NCBI GenBank assembly: GCA_026214975.1
Contig: CM047805.1
Span: 7,068,001 to 7,132,000, forward strand
From: Gentiana macrophylla
Lineage: Eukaryota; Streptophyta; Magnoliopsida; Gentianales; Gentianaceae
Reading direction: 5' to 3'
Length of the DNA: 64,000 nucleotides
The notes beneath the pieces were generated by a model. That model did no database searches. It was not told the origin of the DNA and saw nothing but the letters and a program-made list of their open reading frames with translations. Made by a program: the position numbers and the translations under genes. Below, piece after piece: positions 1 through 10,338 of the stretch. Numbering within the stretch: position 1 is the stretch's first letter; the number at the start of each line of letters is the position of its first letter.

Positions 1-228
1 TCTTTATTATTTTTTTTGGTAGGTTATTATAGTTCTTTTTATTATTGTTTTTTTTTATAGTATTTTATAGTTTTTCTAAAGGTTTTTTTTTTTTTTTTTG
101 TAGTTTTAAGTATACGTTGATTAAAAATGTTGTTTTATTAAATATTACGTGACATATATAGTGTTGTTTTTCTTATATGTAAATTGTGTTATTTTTTCAA
201 CGCTTGTACTGGTAATTCGGTTGTCTAT
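1..228. repeat. T-rich low-complexity tract (left part)
   Basis: The stretch is dominated by runs of T broken by short phrases such as TTTTATAGT and TTTTAGTC. The same kind of tract resumes at 8425 on the other side of Athila1, so it is the DNA that Athila1 inserted into. No coding potential is visible. It may be a degenerate tandem or microsatellite-like repeat, possibly part of the hAT element further right. Confidence 0.6.
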
Positions 229-1060
229 TGATTGAGGTCAAGTTAAATTACTAACTCGATGCCTAAATAACCACTAGCAAGTGAACTAGGTTCAATCGCA
301 GATAGCTAGATAGAAATCGAGGCTCGATCCTACAGAGAATCAATTTGTGGATCCTAACTTAAATAGCCAACCTATTTATTTCGTTTGACAAACACGGTCT
401 ATGACCAACATAAAGTACGAGAAAAGAAAGACACACTCAAACATATAAACAACATGTAAACACATAACGTAATCAACTGCCCAATTATAACCGTGATCAT
501 TTGGATCTAGACAATTTATATGACAACAAAACTCATCAACTACTAATCCGTTCATATCTATTTATATTGGCTACGGAGTCATCCTCTAAGCTTGATGTAG
601 CACCGATAGTCACTATATCAACGTGGTATTGTTACGTGACTTCGCGCTTTTGGTGCCTCCATCTCATATAACTCACACGCTTACTACTCTAAGGATGCCG
701 ATATTAACCGTACACCTCGTCCAGAAACATTCCTTTGGTTAGGCGTATTTCTGAGATTTATCACTCGAACCCTCGCCCAACTAACAATTACCAAGTTATA
801 GTCTCATGCTAGTTTACGATCTACGTGTAACAAGGTGCGCGCCAATTCCACAATATAAACCTACCTGAGATAACGCCGAACGCCCAAAGATCAATTCCTA
901 AGCCTACCTAAGAGTTTTATATCGGTATTTCCTTTTCACACGTTTTAATTAAATTAAGCGAGTGACGTAGCCATAGCCATACCTACTGAGATAACAGATT
1001 CAATTAAGCTAACCTAATCATAAAGACGTGACTGATTAACGGATGAAACGGATTTGATAG

Positions 1061-1121
1061 CTCTCGGTCGACCGAATAGGTGCTCTCGGTCGACCGAGTG
1101 ACACCTCTCGGTCACCCGAGA
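1061..1121. repeat. Palindrome triplet, 22-bp period (Athila1 3' LTR)
   Basis: Three copies of a CTCTCGGTCGACCGA-type palindrome start at 1061, 1083 and 1105, exactly 22 bp apart. The third copy has one changed core base. The other LTR carries the same triplet at 7519-7578. Confidence 0.9.
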
Positions 1122-1629
1122 GTCTACTCCTCCAGGTTTACATCCCGAACATATTTCTCAAGTTTCATATACGAATCGGATTATACAAATGAATCATCGT
1201 GACATCATATAAACTAACCTAAACACACGTAATTTAAACACACACATTCATCCGTAAATATTAGGTAGAGGGCGTAGGGTATGGGATCCTTATAGACAAG
1301 GTATCACCACCGCCTCTAACGCCATATCCTAGATCTACATCATCTAGATATGCATAACTACTCAAACAATCAAAGCATAATTGGGAAATTGATTACTTAA
1401 AAGAAAACAAGATGAAGAACTAGGGCTTACATGTTTGCACCCTTAGCTCCTCCACCAAATTTATTTGCTTATATGTTCTTATGAATGAATAGTGGTGAAT
1501 GCATAATAAAAATACAAAGGACTTGTGTTTATATAGAGCCTCACCGTCATAGAGAACCGGCTTAAAATGCCGACACTCAACCCTAACCGACTCAAATAAT
1601 GTGCCGAACTTCTTCGGATTATAGGCCCA

Positions 1630-1665
1630 CTCGGTCGATCGAATGCATAGGCTCGGTCGACCGAG
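1630..1665. repeat. Palindrome pair, 22-bp spacing, upstream of LTR TATA box
   Basis: CTCGGTCGATCGAA at 1630 and CTCGGTCGACCGAG at 1652 start 22 bp apart. On the transcribed (minus) strand they lie about 95-130 bp upstream of the TATA-like box. Confidence 0.9.
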
Positions 1666-1965
1666 CCTTATATCTTCCGGGCTTTCTTCTTTTTTCGTCT
1701 TGGGCTTTCGAATTTGCTCATGATCCATTAAAGCTTCTCCAAAGTCCATCCTTGTGCTCCACAATGGGTTACTACAAATATCACATGAAATACAATCAGT
1801 AACATCAAATAATATAATAAAACCTCTTAATACATAATAATGAATCGTAACTCTCGCCATATGCAAATTAAGCGTATTACGACTTATTATTCCTATATTG
1901 TAGCTCCTTTAAACTAGAATCGGGATAAAGGTCATAGAATAACGGGCACAAAATGACCGTTATCA

Positions 1966-1980
1966 ACTACCCCCTCACTT
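1966..1980 (-). other. Polypurine tract of Athila1
   Basis: Read on the minus strand the sequence is AAGTGAGGGGGTAGT, directly before the 3' LTR. This is where plus-strand DNA synthesis is primed in LTR retroelements. Confidence 0.75.
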
Positions 1981-3580
1981 AGCCTTTGATCGTCCCGATC
2001 AAAATATCAATAAGTTATTCCCATAAACTACTTTCCGGTGGTCATCGATATCGACACAAGAAACTCGAATCAACTCATATCCTCTATGCTCATCGATATC
2101 CATTATCCACTATTCATCATGAATCGATGTGTTGTGTGCATGTGCATTGAGTTTTAAACATTCGTAGCAAGATTAGAGCTTATGCAAACTTTGTAGTCTT
2201 AACCTACCAACTTGATATTCCCACTTCTAAGCCTTTTGATTTTTGAAGCACTAGAATAATAAGCAAGAGCGTATCTATAGGGTTTTGGACTTGGAGACCG
2301 AGTACTACTCAAAGCCTCTTAAAGAGTTGAATATTCTTTTCATATCTTTATATTTTTCAGATACTATCAATCTCAAGAAGGACGACTTTTTAGAGCATCC
2401 CTCTATCTTAGATCAAAACTAGCATCGAATATTACCACAAGCGTGAGGCTACTTTGGTAACTTACTACAAGCCCAGTGTTTTAACATTATCAAACACAGT
2501 ACGTCCCAAGCTTATTACTCGACTTTTGTGGCTAGAATCTTTAGGAACACATCGCGATAACTTTGACACTAGGTAAGCATAATCAATTATCTATGCAATG
2601 TACACATTACAATTTTACCTTTTATAACAAGCGTAGTACAACTCGATTCAATTATTGAATAAGTGAATAATAAACAAAAGTTTACTAATCAAGAAATCGC
2701 AGAAGTATAAAGTGATCACGTACTCATGAAATATGGGTTATTTCTTATTAGATATAATTATCAGGGACTCACAAAAGTAAATGTGATTCTAAGTTCAAAA
2801 GTTTTTTATTTTTATTTTTTTACTCATTTTATTTATTATTTGATATATGGGATTACTCATTTGAGCTAAGTGACTTGTACCCCCCACTTAAACCATGCAT
2901 TGTCCCCAATGTATAAAAACCCAAATAACAAGCTCGTAAAAGGAACTTAGCTCGGATAAGCGTGGAAGTTAAATAAGTCTTGGAAATTCAAAGAAAGTTC
3001 AACAGCACTGTGCATTGGCGCTTGCACAACAATAATCACCGCAACACTTTAATTAAACAAAACTTGAAACTCACATGTGATTAGTCCAAATAGTAATAAT
3101 CTCAAAAAAGGGACCGTAAAAGGGATAACAATTTCCTTAAAAAATTTTAAGTCCATTAATTAATGATTACATTTCAATACATTTCAGCACGTCCAAAACG
3201 TTACATGAGTTCGAATTTAGGAAACAGAGACACTTGCTCTATATAACACGACATACTAGTAGAATTGAGTCAAAATAAAAAGAACTTGTTAATTAAAGGA
3301 AATGCAAACACTCAAATCAAAATACTTAATCCCATCCTGGATTGAATGGTGCTAGTTGCAAATTGTTCGGGCCGGCTTCACAAGATCATCCTCGGTTCCC
3401 TTCTTGTTCTTGATCGTGACCGTGAATGACGGGTGGTGGGATGTAACTTAAAGATAGAATAGGCATTGGTCCCACATAGGAATCGCCGCTTAACATCGGG
3501 CACTCGGCTCTTCACGTAATGAAGTGATCGGTGACCCAAAAGGTAAAGTGTGCCGAGGCTTGAGCGCATCGTCTGTCATT
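1981..3580 (-). other. Athila1 region between ORF3 remnant and 3' LTR, no gene seen
   Basis: About 1.6 kb of AT-rich DNA without recognisable coding sequence. The position matches the long untranslated region that Athila elements carry between ORF3 and the 3' LTR. Confidence 0.6.
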
Positions 3581-4404
3581 TCATACGTACCAACGCCCCA
3601 CATTCACGGGCCATCCCATGTACAACCAATAAAGCAGAGTGGCATGGGTATAGTAGACCGTAGATACATGCTTAGCCGGAAAGAGATTAGAACGGATAAG
3701 CCGATTAAGGCATTTATCCTCCCATCTCCTAAAGTCTGTTTCCATAAAAGTGCGGGCAATCTCCCCATAGCCCACTCTATTCCCGAGATAGGCACCAACT
3801 TCCTCCAACCAAGCATCGGACCCGTCAAATGTCGCCATATACTCCGGCCCGTCCTCCGAGACATCCACCCCAAAATAAGCATTAATCGTACCCGGAGAAA
3901 TTACAATTGGTCGGCCACGAATATGTACGATATTGGTGTCGGGTGTACGCAGCGTAAATAAGCATAAAATTCTCTTACCCAATTGACGTTGACTCGGCCA
4001 GGGGTGCCACGACATCACGCCCATTGATAGCATTCCACCAATTCTAAAAGCTCGTCTCCACAATTCCCCAAATCCAATCCTCGAGCTCGATGGACGGGGG
4101 CATTAACAAAATGATTAACAAATGAAGAGTATACCTCCCGACTAGCGAATTGTGGTACCCCGTTGATCAATGGGATGTTGCCTTCAATGACCACGAGCCG
4201 AGCGGCTCTCTGCGTCTTCGGGTGGCATCCTGATGATAACAGCCAACGCAAAGAAAGAACGGAGGGGGAAGCCCGGCTCTCGGTCGACCGAGAGCGGTCA
4301 CTCGGTTGACCGAGTATGGGGATTTTGACAACGAATACCTTCGGCTCAGATGCTTCCTGTGGATCGAATCGATTGATCAGAATAAATTTCGATAGGCTTT
4401 TCAA
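3581..4404 (-). pseudogene. Athila1 ORF3 (env-position ORF), frameshifted remnant
   Basis: Two overlapping minus-strand frames (4404-4015 and 4063-3581) together resemble the 'putative plant transposon protein' domain found in Athila ORF3. The key stretch is RGRPIVISPGTINAYFGVD, comparable to RGVKVPFTPAVINEKYGL in Athila2 ORF3. The upstream frame carries REVYSSFVNHFVNAPVHRARG, which fits the N-terminal part of the same domain. A frameshift lies between about 4015 and 4063, so no continuous product is predicted. A palindrome pair sits inside the upstream frame at 4279-4314, so either the true start is further downstream or the motif is translated. Function is unknown; the 'env-like' label rests only on map position. 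Confidence 0.65.
4279..4314. repeat. Palindrome pair, 22-bp spacing, near ORF3 start (Athila1)
   Basis: CTCGGTCGACCGAG at 4279 and CTCGGTTGACCGAG at 4301 start 22 bp apart. The first lies in a longer palindrome, CTCTCGGTCGACCGAGAG. Confidence 0.9.
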
Positions 4405-5602
4405 GGTGAGTGAAAATGGTGAAATGGATGAAGATTTTCAGAACATTTCCATTTGATTTCTACAGGGGTTTGGAGAAAACGGGAGATGGAAGAATTGTGA
4501 TGGAGAAAGGGATGAGGAAAATGAAAGAGAGGGTGAGTGGTTTAAATAGAAAAATGGAAGTTGAGAAGTGGAATGTGATTGGTGGATAAAAGTTGTTGGG
4601 GATTGATGAGGTGGAAAGGTGGAATTTGAAAATTTGAATTGGAAGAATAAAGAAATTGGGAAGAGAAAAAGGTGAATGGTTGGGAAGAGGGAAAGGTGAA
4701 TGGGGATATGTAGAAATTAATGGTGTTGACCATTATAATTATTTTGACACACCGTAAATTAACTACAACATATAACCATGCCAAAATTTATTATTTCACT
4801 CTTGCAATTCCTACCCGCAAATTTTTGCTCTAACCAATAAATCGTCCCAAGCACAGAAGCAACCTCATTCTTATCATGAATAAATCAAACAATCTGGTCT
4901 CAGCATTCATAAAATAACGCATTACCGTTTCCTTAATCAACAATTTTTTTTTACAAAGATTCACTTACTACACTTCACTTCACATAAAAACGATTCGAAT
5001 AAAAAAAATTATTTTGCACATCCTCAACTCAACAGTCGTCGGAACACGGCAAAATAAAAAAAAAACTCCTTATCGTTTTCATGCTACTTTTATTTAAAAT
5101 AAAAATAGAGATAAAAATAACAAAGGATAGAAATAGTTCTACAGTTTAAGTCGGTAGCTCGACTTTCCAAAAACATCACTGTCTACGAACTGCTCTTGGC
5201 TCGCCAGGTTTTCACCCGGTTAGCCTTTACCGAAAATGTCTTGCTGTCCTTTTCCACGAGTGCTTTTCCGCGAGATGTGAATCCAACGAAAAGACAATGA
5301 ATCGCCCATCCAAGCAAGCTCCAATTTTAGTAATATTTTCGTAACTAGATGAGCTCTTTTAGTTCGAACTCTACGAGTTCGCTTTTTGTCTGCTTCCTTC
5401 TATTCTTGGTCCGAGAAAGGCAGGGCCTTCGTGATTATGATTTTCTAGAATAGGCGCAGTTTGACAACTTTCTCACGACTCGGAATCAGAAGGGTCTCAT
5501 CTTCTTCCTTCGTATTGTCATCAACACTTTTCCTAGGCTTGGAGTAATATCTCGGTTTTGAACTACCAACTCCTATAACATTCACGCCACCGGAGTAGGA
5601 AA
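4405..5602 (-). other. Athila1 internal region where pol would be expected, no gene seen
   Basis: The DNA between the ORF3 and protease remnants is only 1.2 kb. I find no RT, RNase H or integrase motif in either strand. The RT-integrase block appears to have been deleted. Confidence 0.6.
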
Positions 5603-5990
5603 TCAATTCCTTGTCCCATAGGTCTCGGAACCTCTAGCATCGAAAAATGTGATCTCACGCCGGTCATACTGAATTAGGGCTCTCGAAGTGTTGATAAAGG
5701 CTCTCCCTAAAATGATCGGGCAAACAGGGTGCTCATCTATATCCATCACAACTATATCTATCTTAAACTCGAGCCGTCCTATGCCAATGATCATATTATA
5801 CATATTCCCGGACACATGACTGCTTCCGTCCCATCCGCAAATCTAACTTGCAACGGAGTATTCGTGGGAGTAAGGATCAGATTTCTATCACAAAGACTTT
5901 TCGGAAAAATGTTCAGACTCGAGCTAGAATCTATCAAAGCCAACCCTAGGTATGCTCCTTCTAAGGTAACCTCAACCATAAATGCTCCTG
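5603..5990 (-). pseudogene. Athila1 retropepsin (protease) remnant
   Basis: Minus-strand frames at 5990-5791 and 5815-5603 read like a plant Ty3/gypsy aspartic protease: MVEVTLEGAYLGLALIDS, then SSSLNIFPKSL, then later CPIILGRAFINTSRALI. The catalytic D-(S/T)-G is degenerate: the read is ALIDSSSSLN, so the Gly of the D-S-G motif is Ser. The ILGR-F-T motif that closes the fold is present. A frameshift near 5800 separates the halves. Such a protease would normally process the Gag-Pol polyprotein. This copy should be inactive. Confidence 0.65.
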
Positions 5991-6517
5991 GGTCATCTAG
6001 TTTCGCATCAACCGAGCCTCATTCTCAATATGCTGATCATCTAGGACCGATGACTATAGGGCGATTTATGTTTACGCTATCCTCGTAATCGATTCTATAT
6101 CCGACATATGATGCATGTAGTCATATCCTCGAGTCCGAATCAAGAAATCTCTTCGTGGTTTAACTTGGACATACCTCTGTATATGTAAGCATCTTTAGAC
6201 TCTTTTGACCCCTTGGCTTCGTGAATTCTTGCCTTCATCTTTGCTATTCTTTCCTTGAGTTTAGGTGTCAACGGCTTTCTAGGTGTGGTTTTGGTTCTCA
6301 ACACCATGACTTCTTCTCCTTGAACCTCGTAAGATGATGTGATGACATTTTGTTTGAGCAGTTCGCCTTAGTGATTCCTCGATTCATCGCATCATACGAA
6401 AAACAACAAACGGTTATTGAACTAACAGGCAGTATGATTACTCATACTGCTGCTAGGCTTATAACCTACTAACAGAATCACAGGGGAAAACAACTATCAG
6501 ATAAAACATTTAAAGGG

Positions 6518-6553
6518 CTCGGTCGACCGAGTACCATAGTTCGGTCGACCGAA
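6518..6553. repeat. Palindrome pair, 22-bp spacing, in Athila1 leader
   Basis: CTCGGTCGACCGAG at 6518 and TTCGGTCGACCGAA at 6540, 22 bp apart, lie about 110-150 bp downstream of the PBS in the transcribed direction. The 6540 copy remains a perfect palindrome although its outer bases have changed, a compensated change. Confidence 0.9.
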
Positions 6554-6664
6554 TATACAAAATTTTTTTTTTTTTTTTTTATTTTTTTATTTTTATTACT
6601 CACTGTAACAGAAAATAGAAAGACGAAATAATTAAGTTGATCATTTAAGCAGTTGGACCATTGA

Positions 6665-6683
6665 TTCCCCGGCAACGGCGCCA
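6665..6683 (-). other. Primer-binding site of Athila1
   Basis: The minus strand reads TGGCGCCGTTGCCGGGGAA, six bases after the 5' LTR ends. This is the Athila/Tat-type PBS; Athila elements are reported to use tRNA-Asp. The identical core recurs in Athila2 and Athila3. Confidence 0.9.
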
Positions 6684-7518
6684 AAAACTTGATTGAGGTC
6701 AAGTTAAATTACTAACTCGATGCCTAAATAACCACTAGCAAGTGAACTAGGTTCAATCGCAAAGATAGCTAGATAGCTTCGAGGTCGATCCCACAGAAAT
6801 CAATTTGTGGATCCTAACTTAAATAGCCAACCTATTTATTTCGTTTGACAAACACGGTCTATGACCAACATAAAGTACGAGAAAAGAAAGACACACTCAA
6901 ACATATAAACAACATGTAAACACATAACGTAATCAACTGCCCAATTATAACCGTGATCATTTGGATCTAGACAATTTATATGACAACAAAACTCATCAAC
7001 TACTAATCCGTTCATATCTATTTATATTGGCTACGGGAGTCATCCTCTAAGCTTGATGTAGCACCGATAGGTCACTATATCAACGTGGTATTGTTACGTG
7101 ACTTAGCGCTTTTTGGTGCCTCCATCTCATATAACTCACACGCTTACTACTCTAAGGATGCCGATATTAACCGTACACCTCGTCCAGGAAACATTCCTTT
7201 GGTAAGGCGTACTTCCTAGACGATCACTCGAACCCTCGTCCAACTAACAATTACCAAGTTATAGTCTCATGCTAGTTTACGATCTACGTGTAACAAGGTG
7301 CGCGCAATTCCTAATATAAACCTACCTGAATAACGCCGAACGCCCAAGATCAATTCCTAAGCCTACCTAAGAGTTTTATATCGGTATTTCCTTTTCACAC
7401 GTTTAATTAAATTAAGCGAGTGACGTAGCCATAGCCATACCTACTGAGATAACAGATTCAATTAAGCTAACCTAATCATAAAGACGTGACTGATTAACGG
7501 ATGAAACGGATTTGATGG

Positions 7519-7578
7519 CTCTCGGTCGACCGAATAGGTGCTCTCGGTCGACCGAGTGACACCTCTCGGTCACCCGAG
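7519..7578. repeat. Palindrome triplet, 22-bp period (Athila1 5' LTR)
   Basis: Copies start at 7519, 7541 and 7563. The 22-bp period matches the 3' LTR although indels occur nearby in the same LTR. Confidence 0.9.
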
Positions 7579-8085
7579 TCTACTCCTCCAGGTTTACATC
7601 CCGAACATATTTCTCAGCGTTTCATATACGAATCGGATTATCACAAATAATCATCAGGACATCATATAAACTATCCTAAACACACGTAATTTAAACACAC
7701 AGATTCATCCGTAAATATTAGGTAGAGGACGTAGGGTATGGGATCCTTATAGACAAGGTATCACCACTGCCCTAACGCCATATCCTAGATCTACATCATC
7801 TAGATATGCATAACTACTCAAACAATCAAAGCATAATTGGGAAATTGATTACTTAAAAGAAAACAAGATGAAGAACTAGGGCTTACATGTTTGCACCCTT
7901 AGCTCCTCCACCACCTTATTTGCTTATATGTTCTTATGAATGAATAGTGGTGAATGCATAATAAAAATACAAAGGACTTGTGTTTATATAGAGCCTCACC
8001 CGTCATAGAGAACCGACTTAAAATGCCGACACTCAACCCTAACCGACTCAAATAATGTGCCGAACTTCTTCGGATTATAGGCCCA

Positions 8086-8121
8086 CTCGGTCGATCGAAT
8101 GCATAGGCTCGGTCGACCGAG
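8086..8121. repeat. Palindrome pair, 22-bp spacing, upstream of 5' LTR TATA box
   Basis: CTCGGTCGATCGAA at 8086 and CTCGGTCGACCGAG at 8108. Same arrangement as 1630-1665. Confidence 0.9.
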
Positions 8122-8424
8122 CCTTATGTGCTTCGGGCTTTCTTCTTTTTCGCCTTGGGCTTTCGAATTTGCTGCGATCCATTAAAGCTTCTCCAAGTCC
8201 ATACTTGTGCTCCACAACGGGTTACTACAAATATCACATGAAATACAATCAGTAACATCAAATAATATAATAAAACCTCTTAATACATAATAATGAATCG
8301 TAACTCTCGTCATATGCAAATTAAGCGTATTACGACTTATTATTCCTCTATTGTAGCTCCTTTAAACTAGAATCGGGGATAAAGGTCATAGAATAACGGG
8401 CACAAAATGACCGTTATCATCTAT

Positions 8425-8760
8425 GTATCTTTTATATGTAATCGTGTCGGAGGCACGACACATATAAAAAAATCAAAGCGAACGTTGTTCTTATTGTTTT
8501 TTTTAGCCTTTTATAGTTTGTTTTAAAGGTTTTAACAGTTTTTTTTATTATAGGTTTTTTAGTCTTTTATAGGTTTTTTGAGTCGGTTTTAAGTATACGT
8601 TGATTAAAAATGTTGTTTTTTAGTCTATTATCTTATTGTTTTCTTTTAGTCTTTTATAGTTTCTTTTCATACATTTTTTTTAGTATTTTATAGTTTCTTA
8701 TAGTTTTTTTAGTTTTGTATAGTGTTGTTATGGTTTTTTATAGGTTTTTATTGTTTTAAA
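8425..8760. repeat. T-rich low-complexity tract (right part)
   Basis: Continuation of the tract at 1-228 after Athila1, with repeated phrases like TAGTCTTTTATAGTTT. A similar tract lies at about 9265-9610. No gene is visible. Confidence 0.6.
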
Positions 8761-9062
8761 TGGAGTTGAATTCCAGAGTAGGCGGGTTACACGTTCCACT
8801 GTGCCGAGATGTGAGGTGCAGGTGGTGATGATCACCCCGGGCCTGTAGTACTCGAATGAATTGAGTCTTCGGTGTAGCAGCTATATTTCGATTCATCCTA
8901 TTTTTTCTTTTTTTTTAAGGAAAGATCTTTTATTAAAAATTAATAAACAGAATTCTGATCGACTATAATTATCTAACAGTTCAAGTACAGTTGATATAGT
9001 TGAAGCACAGTCAAAATATGGTTTTTGGGGGTGGAATCTGTGGCGTCAACCTATAGGATTTA
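8761..9062. other. Unassigned segment with a LINE-like 3' tail on the minus strand
   Basis: On the minus strand the piece ends TTTTTAATAAAAGATC followed by TTTCCTTAAAAAAAA near 8905-8935. This resembles the 3' end of the L1 derivative at 37040-37073 (ATAAAAGTTATTCCTT plus poly-A). The part at 8761-8900 is unrecognised and less AT-rich. It may be a 5'-truncated LINE fragment. Confidence 0.35.
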
Positions 9063-9107
9063 GTCGATTTAGCAAACCAATGCCTTAAGCCACTCAGCCA
9101 TACCTCC
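9063..9107 (-). pseudogene. Truncated tRNA-Ser(GCU), mitochondrial type
   Basis: The minus strand from 9107 reads GGAGGTATGGCTGAGTGGC and then a D arm and an anticodon arm with loop TTGCTAA, anticodon GCT. This matches my recollection of plant mitochondrial trnS(GCU). The match stops right after the anticodon stem, so the variable arm, T arm and acceptor 3' half are missing. It cannot be a functional tRNA. A database comparison would settle whether the source is mitochondrial. Confidence 0.6.
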
Positions 9108-9262
9108 AAGTTGTTGATCGGAATGTACTAGGTGTCCAGCCGGATTCATTAATGCAATGAAACGGAAGAACTTGAAGAGCTGGCCTTGATCTTGAACTAA
9201 GAAATAGACCCTAGAAGCTAAATAGAAGCTAAAAAAGCGTATCCTGAGCAATTGCAATAACC
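9063..9262 (-). other. Probable nuclear insert of organellar (mitochondrial) DNA
   Basis: The ~155 bp upstream of the tRNA fragment on the minus strand are of balanced composition and contrast sharply with the T-rich tracts on the right. They probably came in with the tRNA. No protein is assigned. The left edge is sharp at the tRNA break; the right edge is only approximate. Confidence 0.4.
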
Positions 9263-9264
9263 GG

Positions 9265-9610
9265 GTTTTTATTCTTGTATAGTCTTTTTATATGTTGTTA
9301 TAGTATTTAAAGGTTTTTTAATTGGTTTTATGTGTAGTCTTTTATAGTATTTTTATGTGTTTGTATTTTATAGTTTCATATAATTTTTTAGGTTTGTATA
9401 TGGATTTTATGATTTTTTTTTATAATAGTTTTCTATTTTTTTTTAGTTTTTAGTAGTAGGTTTTTATAGTTATTTTTAATAGGTTTTTATAGTTTCTATC
9501 GGATTTTTTATGGTTTTTTTGTAGTCTTTAGTCTTTTATTGGGTTTTTTTATATATAGTTTTTAATAGTTTCTTATAGTTTTTTTTAGTCTTTTATAGTT
9601 GTTTTATAAA
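9265..9610. repeat. T-rich tract downstream of hAT transposase remnant
   Basis: The same TTTTATAGT-rich composition as 1-228 and 8425-8760. I see no terminal inverted repeat for the hAT element here, so its left end is not located. Confidence 0.5.
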
Positions 9611-9627
9611 TTGTAACAAATATATAA

Positions 9628-10259
9628 TTAAGATATAAATTGCGTACCTTTAATCGATGTCGTTATTTCGAGCGCTTGCTCCTCCTGAAGTTTCAGTGTC
9701 ACCGCCTTTTGGAACTGTGACTCATCATCTTCTGACTCAATGTCTTGCACCCTCTTCTCGGCTCGTACCCAATCTTGACAACACATTTTCTTCTCTAAAG
9801 TGATGGGATGAAGCGAACATCTTTTATTGGTAAGCACATATCCTGCCATGCTGAAAGCTCGTTCAACAGTGACGGTTGAAACAGGGCAACTTAAAAACTC
9901 GACCGCCATCATTGCTAGCACTGGAAATTCTTTAGCATGTCTCTTCCACCACTTCAATAAGTCGAAGTCAAAATCATAGGATTCGGTTTCACAGCCTTCA
10001 AATGTTGTGTTTAAAAATTTGGATATCTCTGTACGTTGATCGGATGACGTTGTCGCTCCCTTCTGTCGTATCAAATTCATTTTATCCAGAACTTTTGAAT
10101 TCCCCGCATGAAACCTGCAGGGTTAGTAGAAGCACTTGCGGATGGATTGGGAACCACAACGTTTCTCATTCCATACATACGCTCATATTCAACATACAAA
10201 GTGTTTAATAAATTTTCAAGTCTATCTACTTCAACTGTATAATCTACTGTGGGCACATT
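9628..10259 (-). pseudogene. hAT transposase, C-terminal part with dimerisation domain
   Basis: Two minus-strand frames (10259-10077 and 10080-9628) hold the end of a hAT transposase. The second contains the hAT C-terminal dimerisation signature: YDFDFDLLKWWKRHAKEFPVL (cut here), then LSCPVSTVTVERAFSMAG, then LTNKRCSLHP. In active hAT proteins this region mediates dimerisation and contains the conserved W of the catalytic core. A stop after WIK at about 10077 splits it, and a methionine-started frame follows immediately. The upstream frame abuts the LTR insertion at 10260. Translation of the 10260-10334 LTR end runs into the same frame but is not part of the protein. Confidence 0.8.
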
Positions 10260-10338
10260 TGAAGGATGCAGGTTCTTAGATCTAAACGAGTTAGATCTAC
10301 GCGCAGCGGATGGATCACGATTTATATGACACAATTCA

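Larger units (their letters stand above)
229..1965 (-). repeat. Athila1 3' LTR
   Basis: This 1737-bp LTR matches 6690-8419 along its whole length with scattered substitutions and one-base indels. On the minus strand it begins TGATAACGG at 1965 and ends at 229. A TATA-like sequence (TATATAAAC, minus) lies at about 1528-1536. Two clusters of CTCGGTCGACCGAG-type palindromes lie inside it, one upstream of that TATA box (1630-1665) and one downstream (1061-1121). Confidence 0.9.
6690..8419 (-). repeat. Athila1 5' LTR
   Basis: This 1730-bp LTR is the partner of 229-1965. TATA-like TATATAAAC (minus) is at about 7983-7991. It carries palindrome clusters at 7519-7578 and 8086-8121. Transcription would run left from here through the PBS. 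Confidence 0.9.
224..8424 (-). mobile_element. Athila1: Ty3/gypsy (Athila-type) LTR retrotransposon, internally deleted
   Basis: The element proper spans 229-8419 and is flanked by a perfect 5-bp duplication TCTAT (224-228 and 8420-8424). Both LTRs run TG...CA. On the minus strand a PBS of the TGGCGCCGTTGCCGGGGA type follows the right LTR, and a purine tract precedes the left LTR, so transcription runs leftward. The internal region is only about 4.7 kb, much shorter than the ~11.3 kb of Athila2 in this window. It keeps a protease-like fragment and an ORF3 fragment. I find no gag, reverse transcriptase, RNase H or integrase motifs. It therefore looks like a non-autonomous deletion derivative that would need proteins from a complete relative. 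Confidence 0.9.

Noticed and set aside
3524..3961. 145-codon plus-strand ORF opposite Athila1 ORF3
   Set aside because: It is the antisense of a recognisable ORF3 remnant and has no domain of its own.
8425..9610. Left terminal inverted repeat of the hAT element
   Set aside because: I found no TAGACCTGGCC-like terminus here, so the left end is left open.
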